Source: UBA5336 sp964492485 (GTDB lineage Bacteria > Pseudomonadota > Alphaproteobacteria > Caulobacterales > Hyphomonadaceae). From it: a stretch of 64,000 nt of DNA. Numbering within the stretch: the stretch's first letter is position 1; the number at the start of each line of letters is the position of its first letter. The notes under the pieces are model-generated. The model was given only the letters and a program-made list of their open reading frames with translations. It did not search any database and was not told where the DNA came from. The DNA lies in assembly GCA_964492485.1 (NCBI GenBank), contig CAZBKM010000010.1:35677-99676 (forward strand). The letters run 5' to 3'. The position numbers and the translations under genes are program-made. Positions 61,698 through 64,000 of this stretch are shown piece after piece.

Positions 61698-62132
61698 CTA
61701 CTCTCTCCTGGCTTTTACTCGTATCTGTCTTTGACCGGACACATTGTCCGGCCAGGTGCCAGTCCTTCCTGCGTCTTAGTCTGAATAAGTTTCTATGCTT
61801 ATTAGCTCTACTTACCGGCTGAATGTGTCCTTGAGATGACCATATCGAGAAAATTAAGCAAGCGGGTCCGAAGGTGACATTTTCGAAAGGTTTCTCAACC
61901 GACTTCGCGAATATTGTCTCAAAAGGTTCATAGCTGCCCGATCTGCAGGCAGGTCTTCCCTCTACCGTCATTCTACCTGAGGGCGTCCACACTGCCATAG
62001 CGTGTCATCCGGCACCCGTTCCGGGCCACACGGGAACCGGCGACCCGCCCGGCGCGCCCGGAGCGTCAAGGGCGCTTCGAGGCTTGACGATGTGCAGCCC
62101 ACCGCCTATCGAACCCGCTTCCCATCTGGTTC
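61698..62132. other. Intergenic, AT-richer leader region before tRNA-Val
   Basis: No convincing gene is seen in these 435 bp. There is a perfect palindrome CCGGACA-CAT-TGTCCGG at 61735-61751, 37 bp upstream of the small-protein gene, and a second hairpin AATAAG/CTTATT at 61784-61803. The strand opposite holds an open frame (61681-61998) judged non-coding. Confidence 0.6.
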
Positions 62133-62207
62133 GGGCGATTAGCTCAGCGGGAGAGCACTGCCTTCACACGGCAGGGGTCACTGGTTCAATCCCAGTATCG
62201 CCCACCA
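62133..62207 (+). tRNA. tRNA-Val (anticodon CAC)
   Basis: Acceptor stem GGGCGAT/ATCGCCC, D-arm TAGCTCAGCGGGAGAGCA, anticodon stem CTGCC/GGCAG with loop TTCACAC giving anticodon CAC, T-arm CTGGTTCAATCCCAG, and encoded CCA end. It reads GTG codons. Its right side starts the lower-GC segment, so it may be an integration site. Confidence 0.95.
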
Positions 62208-62680
62208 GACGGGCTTCCCCACGGCGCCGGGCCATCCATGGTCAATCTGGGCCAATCTGGGCCCGTCAAGGCCGCTGGCCCCGAATGACAGGACGCGCTG
62301 CTGAACCCTTCGCCCCCGGTCCCCCAGGCCAGACTTTATCGTTCGAAATCAGCGCACTTGCGGGAAAACGGGGAAACTGCGTCGCCCCTGTTTGTTACAG
62401 GATTGGCGGTGCGTTTTTCAATCGGCTGGGTGGGTTGGTTGGCAGGGATCAGGGGATGAGCTCGACCTAATTGCGACGCTGAGCTCGGCGGGGGTTCGCC
62501 GAGCCTATGTGGTGTTGGGTGCTCGAGTTGATTTTCGGAAGGCGGGGATGGGAAATAAGTGGAGTGGCCTTCGCTTAAGAGCGGGGCCGGCCTAAAGTAA
62601 TCACTTAAAAGTTACGATGTGAATGGCATTCTGAGCCCGGGATTAGACATGCGACACGCTTTACCTCGATGAGGTATCTG
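62208..62680. other. Intergenic region after tRNA-Val
   Basis: A gene-free 473-bp stretch that passes from high to lower GC. A perfect hairpin GCTCGGCG/CGCCGAGC with a 6-nt loop lies at 62483-62504. Short open frames here show no recognisable domain. No copy of the tRNA 3' end that would mark an attachment site was found up to 63747. Confidence 0.55.
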
Positions 62681-63550
62681 CTACAACTTTATGGAATCAG
62701 CCTGGTCTAATTGACGGAGAGAAATTAGTTCTTCATTTTCATTAGCGCCTGGCGGTTTTTCCCAGGCAGTATCGCGTACGCCATCGGATACAATCTCTTC
62801 AACCAATCTGCGCTCGTAGACTCTGCCTAGCTGCGCATCTTCGCTGGAATACGACACCATCCGCCCAGCATATACCCCGAAGAAGCGACTGCCGCCAGAC
62901 ATACCGATACTGCCGTTATCAAGTTCAGCCCCTGAAAAGGCGCGCCTCACGACGGGAGAACCGGACATACCAGGCCTTGAAGCGGTATCGACCAAGTTAT
63001 AGAGTTCAGATGAAAGCACCCATTCCGGCTCGGATGCCAAAGATGCACGCTTCCATATAGGCAATCCTCCGCGATCAAATATTGAGGTAAAAAAAGGGAA
63101 TCCTATTACGAAAAGTTCGTGTCCAACTCTAATTTTGAGCGGTAGCTCTTGAACTTCATTGATCGGGAAACTGCTATACCCCTCTGGGACCTTTATTGGC
63201 AGGGCGACGACATCGACACGTCGGTTATGTTCTTTATGCACTTTCCAAAGTGGCACACCCCGGTCGTCGAAAAGCTGAACGGATTTTAATTGATAGTCTG
63301 CAGTCTGATTCGCATTTAAAAACGTCACTTCTAATTTTGTCGGACGCCCGCCTAGCTGGTGAATATTCTGATTGGTTATTGGATTTACGCCAGTAACATT
63401 GTGCCAATTTGTGATTAGGTAAACTACCTTATTATTGTACCAAAAGAAAACCGTCGCAACTCCTAAGCCCTGATTTCCAAAACAGAATAAGGCTGGCCGA
63501 GCCGCAAATGAATACGGATCTATTGTTTTCGTAACTTTCGCTTGATTCAT
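62681..63550 (-). CDS. Cytosolic trypsin-like serine protease
   Basis: A 289-residue S1-fold protease. The catalytic triad is visible as His50 (LITNWHNVTG), Asp113 (RVDVVALPI) and Ser196 (RPGMSGSPVV). No signal peptide or membrane segment is seen, so it is probably cytosolic. Codon use and base composition (about 45% GC by eye) differ sharply from the rest of the window, indicating transfer from elsewhere. I use the ATG at 63550; a TTG at 63568 would add six residues. No partner gene lies beside it. A defence or phage-response role is speculation from the tRNA-side location and family. Confidence 0.82.
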   Translation of the reverse strand: MNQAKVTKTIDPYSFAARPALFCFGNQGLGVATVFFWYNNKVVYLITNWHNVTGVNPITNQNIHQLGGRPTKLEVTFLNANQTADYQLKSVQLFDDRGVPLWKVHKEHNRRVDVVALPIKVPEGYSSFPINEVQELPLKIRVGHELFVIGFPFFTSIFDRGGLPIWKRASLASEPEWVLSSELYNLVDTASRPGMSGSPVVRRAFSGAELDNGSIGMSGGSRFFGVYAGRMVSYSSEDAQLGRVYERRLVEEIVSDGVRDTAWEKPPGANENEELISLRQLDQADSIKL

Positions 63551-63747
63551 CTCGATATCAATGCCCAAAATACCAAGTACGCCAACAGTTTTTTTCTGAA
63601 TGAAATTGTAGCCAGATGCTAATTAGGTTGTAAACGACGCAATGACTGCTTCTGCGCCCTTCTGACCCATCCTAACTTTGAATTAGAACATCCCCATTGT
63701 ACAGCCATTTTCCTTCTACACCCGCTGTCCGTCCCAAACCCCAACAC

Positions 63748-64000
63748 ATGCTCGACACCTGGATCCCGCTCACCGCCGGCCTTGTTCTCCTCATCGCCGG
63801 CGGAGATCTGCTCGTACGCGGTGCTGTGCGGTTGGCGAGCCGGCTTGGGATTTCGCCGCTCATCATCGGCCTCACGCTCGTGGGTTTCGGCACCTCGACG
63901 CCTGAACTCGTGACCTCTGTCCAGGCCGCCCTGATCGGCTCGCCTGGGATCGCCTATGGCAATATCGTCGGCTCGAACATCTCCAATATCCTACTCATCC
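63748..64000 (+). CDS. Calcium/sodium antiporter (CaxA/YrbG family), N-terminal fragment
   Basis: The first 84 residues of a Na+/Ca2+ exchanger family membrane protein, cut by the window end. It starts LDTWIPLTAGLVLLIAGGDLLV and contains the first half of the alpha repeat: RLGISPLIIGLTLVGFGTS, then TPELVTSV and GNIVGSNISNILL. It is high-GC again, so this gene marks the return to the core chromosome. The frame is open to the end. Confidence 0.93.
   Translation, partial: MLDTWIPLTAGLVLLIAGGDLLVRGAVRLASRLGISPLIIGLTLVGFGTSTPELVTSVQAALIGSPGIAYGNIVGSNISNILLI

Noticed and set aside
61681..61998. 105-residue open frame on the minus strand upstream of the small-protein gene
   Set aside because: It overlaps the start and leader of a better-supported gene, and shows no domain or ribosome site.
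62133..63747. Integrated element with att direct repeats beside tRNA-Val
   Set aside because: I found no copy of the tRNA 3' end further right and no integrase, so only a composition change supports insertion.
1..64000. CRISPR array, rRNA operon, transposase or phage genes
   Set aside because: No regular short repeats with spacers, no rRNA-like sequence, and no transposase or phage structural domains were seen on either strand.

Overview
This 64 kb window is chromosomal DNA of a high-GC alphaproteobacterium. Evidence for that placement is inferential. There is a Tad/Cpa pilus operon, the lipid A cluster DUF374-waaA-lpxK-lpxL, the order rpoZ-rel-pyrE-pdxJ-acpS-rnc-era, dnaX-ybaB-recR, a class II DAHP synthase, and CGAAGTGGGCACCGGTTCG-type intergenic repeats common in that class. 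I do not commit to a genus. Nearly all of the window is dense, mostly housekeeping sequence with many ATGA/TGATG start-stop overlaps. The one clearly different segment is a lower-GC stretch of about 1.5 kb after a tRNA-Val gene near the right end.

Layout. 1-2.7 kb: minus-strand pilus operon cpaB-cpaC-short lipoprotein-cpaE (cut by the window edge). 2.9-6.9 kb: lipid A/Kdo operon. 7-8.2 kb: family 5 uracil-DNA glycosylase and a NYN-domain protein. 8.4-14.4 kb: rpoZ-rel-pyrE-pdxJ-acpS-rnc-era. 14.7-18.1 kb: radA-cvpA-purF. 18.2-22.5 kb: an SDR, a lytic transglycosylase, dapA and smpB. 22.5-28.2 kb (minus): glnD, recR, ybaB, dnaX. 28.3-33.2 kb: tesB, then a minus-strand nucleoside-type uptake operon (CNT permease, TonB receptor, GST). 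33.3-37.8 kb: a block of acyl-CoA/short-chain dehydrogenase genes. 37.9-41.7 kb: DUF1353 protein, squalene/phytoene-synthase-like protein, Fe-type SOD, DEAD-box helicase. 41.9-44.3 kb: coniferyl-aldehyde-type dehydrogenase and enoyl-CoA hydratase. 44.4-48.8 kb: nadE-MFS-gltX. 48.8-52.3 kb: Gfo/Idh/MocA oxidoreductase, MDR oxidoreductase, DUF429-like protein, HU. 52.6-61.7 kb: MATE pump, aroG class II, a TIR-ParA fusion, gor, glmU-rpiA, gph, and a conserved small protein. 62.1 kb: tRNA-Val(CAC). 62.7-63.5 kb: low-GC cytosolic trypsin-like protease. 63.7 kb to end: start of a Na+/Ca2+ exchanger.

How the genes relate: the core blocks cover envelope assembly (lipid A, Slt, DapA, GlmU), stress and translation control (Rel, omega, SmpB, Era, RNase III), DNA repair (UDG, RadA, RecR, DnaX), nitrogen control (GlnD) and acyl-CoA catabolism.

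The most unusual items are the single protein joining a TIR domain to a ParA/MinD-type ATPase (55.6-56.9 kb), the protease-bearing segment next to the tRNA gene, and a family of mobile-looking hairpin repeats whose modules are found in opposite orders and orientations at 14.4 and 52.4 kb. No CRISPR array, rRNA, prophage, transposase or integrase gene was seen.
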